DNA of 41,804 nucleotides from Flavobacteriaceae bacterium (GTDB lineage: Bacteria > Bacteroidota > Bacteroidia > Flavobacteriales > Flavobacteriaceae): assembly GCA_013043825.1 (NCBI GenBank), contig JABDNM010000028.1, positions 1 to 41,804 on the forward strand, written 5' to 3'. This document shows, one piece after another, positions 39,578 through 41,804 of this stretch. Both the position numbers and the translations under genes were made by a program. Position 1 is the first letter of the stretch. Each line of letters opens with the position of its first letter. The notes below the pieces were generated by a model that had not been told where the DNA came from, ran no database searches, and saw only the letters and a list, made by a program, of their open reading frames with translations.

Positions 39578-41804
39578 CTATTCGTCTTCTTGTTTGGTTC
39601 CGGAAGTATTCAGGTCTTCTCTGAAGTTGTTATCGTCGGGAATGATAGGTACTTCAAAATCGGGATCCAAAGTGACTTTTTTGTTGAACAATTTTTGCAT
39701 CAATTCTTTGAAGGTGTCAAAGTCGACTGAATAAGATACTCCTCCCCCTTGTTCAAAGATCTGATCCTCACCGAAGAATTGCAATTCTGCCTGACGGTTG
39801 AAGAAATTGATCCGGAGGCTTCCGTCATCATTTACCAGCCATTGTACCTCGATATCTCCTGCAACCGATGATTCGTTCGCTCCTCCAACTGGAACGGCCA
39901 CTTTTCCGTTGATCAAGACACGTTCGGAGAGCTTACTGGAAAACTGAAATCCATATTGATCTTCGTAGTCCTGGTCTATGGTACGCGATCCGGGGGTGAA
40001 ATAAGGTAAAACTTTGAACTTAGAATCGCTGTCGGAAAATATATCGGCCACTAATTTGTTTACACGTTCTGCCAACGTACTTGCGATCGCGTTTTGACCG
40101 GCTGAGGCGTCACTTTGGAAAGACCCGGTGGAAACCAGGAAAAGGGCCTGGGTTTGCCGTTGTTCTCTATCTTGCAGTTTGTATTCAAGTTCAGAGCGAA
40201 CGTTGGAGCTTACCCTGGGAAATTGTATTCTAAAGTCCAGCTCGGGTTGTAAAATTTCACCAGTAAGGTCTACCAATACTTCTACATCGATAGATCGATT
40301 GTAGGTTGGGTTATCCAGTAGGACCGATGGATTTGCCTGGGTTGTATATTTAGCGGTTAGATCCAGCCGGGCTTTGGTTGGATTCCCATCCCAGGTTATA
40401 TTTCCACCGGGCAGCACATCGATGGTCTTGTCGACCAAGCCTCCATATCTGAAATCGTATTTTCCTTCGATGACCAGGAAATCACCCCACATCCTGAATT
40501 TGCCCAAGGTGTTTATCTCCAGCAAGAGTATTCCCGCTCCTCGACCTTTTAGCGTGGAATTATTTACTTGATCCACCACAACCTCTACTTCGGCTTTCTC
40601 GTTAATATCCAATTCAAAATTGAGCGACAAGCCTTTCACTTCTTCCGCCACGATTGTCTCACCACTTATACGTGCCTTTTTCTCCTCCGGTGAGATGAAC
40701 CGAATGAACGAATCGTCACTAATACTGGCTGCATCGCTAATTGGGATCTTGAAGGTGGTTCCCTCCTCGGTGGTGGCTATCACATCGATCACCAGTTCAT
40801 CGAAAGGCCCTTTCATGGTCGATTCACCGTCAATAAAGGCCGTGCCGTAATACAGTGCATCCTCGTCGGGCGGTGTATCCAGCACAAGGAATCGATCGGT
40901 CTCAAGGCTTAGATCCATGGCCCACTGATCAAAGTTATCATGATTGATCGTTCCTGAAACAGTTGCAGTTGTGTTGAATTTGGTATCAGTAATTTGCGTG
41001 ATCGGCAGTGTAAGCTCATTTTTACGCACTGTGACTCGTGTATTGTCCTCGATGTCCATGTCTACATTGAGATAGGGTACTTTCAATCCGGCTTTGCCAA
41101 GCCGCAAGTTTCCTGTCACTTCAGGAAATTTATAGTCTCCAGCTACTTTCCCACTTCCGCTTAGAAATCCCCTTATGTCTGTTAGTACTTCTCCTCCCAA
41201 CGGACTCAATGCTTCCAGATTGAATTCATTGAACCTGTAATCTAGGTCTATATTCGCCGCTTCTTCTGCTACGTTTAGATTTCCTGAAGCGGTAAACGAT
41301 GCTACATTATCATTTATGAGGCTGGATCTGATGTCGTATTTGGTTAGATCGCTATTTCCCTTAATATTTAGCTCCAGATGCCCAAATTCAATATCATTCA
41401 TTTGCACATCACGCACTACGATCTGAGAATTAGGATAGTAAGCTCCTTTCTTTTGCCTAACATTCAACCGGCCATTGATACTTCCTTTCAAGTTTAAACT
41501 ATCTACCTGCGGCACCAGTTTACCGATATCCACGTTGGTAAAGTCCAGACGCATATCGGTGAAGGTACTATCACGTATCACACCGGCCATTTTTATCAAC
41601 TCATCTTCGTGCCGGAGTGTAAGCGAATCCAGGACTATATCACGAAAATTGTTATCGAAAGTGAGCTTGTTGTGTTTATTATTGTTTCTATTCAAATACC
41701 AATCGTAGCTTTGATAGGTGATCTTAGAGCGCTTTATACCAACCACCGATTTACCCTTCGGATTAATGGTGTGATACAATCGCATATTGAACAGGTCATT
41801 CATC
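39578..41804 (-). CDS. TamB-like translocation/assembly module protein (N-terminal part outside window)
   Basis: The reverse strand is open from the window edge to 39578, so the Met at 41803 is probably internal. The visible 741 residues are a long beta-helical, AsmA/TamB-like repeat region ('NIDLDYRFNEFNLEALSPLG', 'GNLRLGKAGLKVPYLNVDMD'). The C-terminal TamB domain (DUF490) follows: 'VDVEVLVDLTGEILQPELDF', 'LFLVSTGSFQSDASAG', 'QYGFQFSSKLSERVLINGKV'. TamB-type proteins bridge the envelope and help lipid transport or outer-membrane protein assembly. Full family length is about 1,450-1,700 residues, so roughly half is missing. The stop is adjacent to ridA's. Confidence 0.9.
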   Translation of the reverse strand, partial: MNDLFNMRLYHTINPKGKSVVGIKRSKITYQSYDWYLNRNNNKHNKLTFDNNFRDIVLDSLTLRHEDELIKMAGVIRDSTFTDMRLDFTNVDIGKLVPQVDSLNLKGSINGRLNVRQKKGAYYPNSQIVVRDVQMNDIEFGHLELNIKGNSDLTKYDIRSSLINDNVASFTASGNLNVAEEAANIDLDYRFNEFNLEALSPLGGEVLTDIRGFLSGSGKVAGDYKFPEVTGNLRLGKAGLKVPYLNVDMDIEDNTRVTVRKNELTLPITQITDTKFNTTATVSGTINHDNFDQWAMDLSLETDRFLVLDTPPDEDALYYGTAFIDGESTMKGPFDELVIDVIATTEEGTTFKIPISDAASISDDSFIRFISPEEKKARISGETIVAEEVKGLSLNFELDINEKAEVEVVVDQVNNSTLKGRGAGILLLEINTLGKFRMWGDFLVIEGKYDFRYGGLVDKTIDVLPGGNITWDGNPTKARLDLTAKYTTQANPSVLLDNPTYNRSIDVEVLVDLTGEILQPELDFRIQFPRVSSNVRSELEYKLQDREQRQTQALFLVSTGSFQSDASAGQNAIASTLAERVNKLVADIFSDSDSKFKVLPYFTPGSRTIDQDYEDQYGFQFSSKLSERVLINGKVAVPVGGANESSVAGDIEVQWLVNDDGSLRINFFNRQAELQFFGEDQIFEQGGGVSYSVDFDTFKELMQKLFNKKVTLDPDFEVPIIPDDNNFREDLNTSGTKQEDE

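Noticed and set aside
1-41804. tRNA, rRNA, CRISPR, IS elements, phage or integrase genes
   Set aside because: I looked for cloverleaf-like segments, repeat-spacer periodicity, terminal inverted repeats and transposase/integrase motifs and found none that convinced me. A tRNAscan or ISfinder run would be decisive.

Overview
The window is a dense, mostly housekeeping-plus-accessory stretch of a Bacteroidota chromosome, most likely a marine member of Flavobacteriaceae. The lineage call rests on several things seen here: promoters of the Bacteroidota type (TAnnTTTG at -7), almost no Shine-Dalgarno sequences, lineage-typical proteins (single-chain E1 alpha/beta 2-oxo acid dehydrogenase, GH3/beta-lactamase fusion, LptD-like and TamB-like envelope proteins, BshA for bacillithiol), and many TAATG/ATGA start-stop overlaps. 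No rRNA, tRNA, CRISPR array, transposase or integrase is visible. No gene-free stretch exceeds about 285 bases.

Left part (1-7350, all minus strand). A truncated PUA/Rossmann rRNA methyltransferase and a TerC-type membrane protein lie downstream of a tightly packed biosynthetic operon. Read in transcription order the operon is: FAD-dependent oxidoreductase, SAM methyltransferase, type III polyketide synthase (PKS), FabL-like SDR, FabZ-like dehydratase, KAS II-like ketosynthase, acyl carrier protein. Start and stop codons overlap at nearly every junction. It looks like a self-contained line in which a small type II fatty-acid module makes an acyl starter, the type III PKS extends and cyclises it, and the methyltransferase and flavoenzyme tailor the ring. 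The logic resembles the Streptomyces srsABC phenolic-lipid pathway, but with its own starter-making module. The product cannot be read from sequence.

Middle part (7378-24625). A lipocalin-like lipoprotein plus OmpA pair has a good promoter with an inverted repeat and ends in a clear terminator. The E1 alpha/beta fusion is divergent from a four-gene overlapping operon: 2OG-Fe(II) oxygenase, SUI1/eIF1-like factor, nucleoside phosphorylase, and a cytosolic substrate-binding-like protein. A 35-codon membrane/lipoprotein-like ORF follows, then ung, divergent from mutS2 (no Smr domain), with a DCC-family thiol protein behind mutS2. Next is a minus-strand trio of a GshB-like ATP-grasp ligase, an N-formylglutamate-amidohydrolase-like enzyme and a QEGLA/HExxxH metallopeptidase-like protein. 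This is the second candidate for an undescribed system. An MscS channel, a dicarboxylate/amino-acid:cation symporter, aroC and a small outer-membrane beta-barrel close this part.

Right part (24700-41804). An M19-type dipeptidase homologue, bshA, the GH3/serine-hydrolase fusion, a conserved small protein, and an AT-rich Cys-rich orphan lipoprotein come first. An operon follows in the order MCE/MlaD protein, membrane Fe-S protein, HAD-like protein, CCG-type Fe-S protein. Envelope genes then finish the window: an amidase divergent from lptD-ridA, and a truncated TamB-like gene converging on ridA.

Limits: all calls come from reading motifs by eye and from remembered family features. No database search was run. 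Several start codons were moved from the ORF track where signal peptides, family N-termini or operon spacing argued for it; each case is noted.
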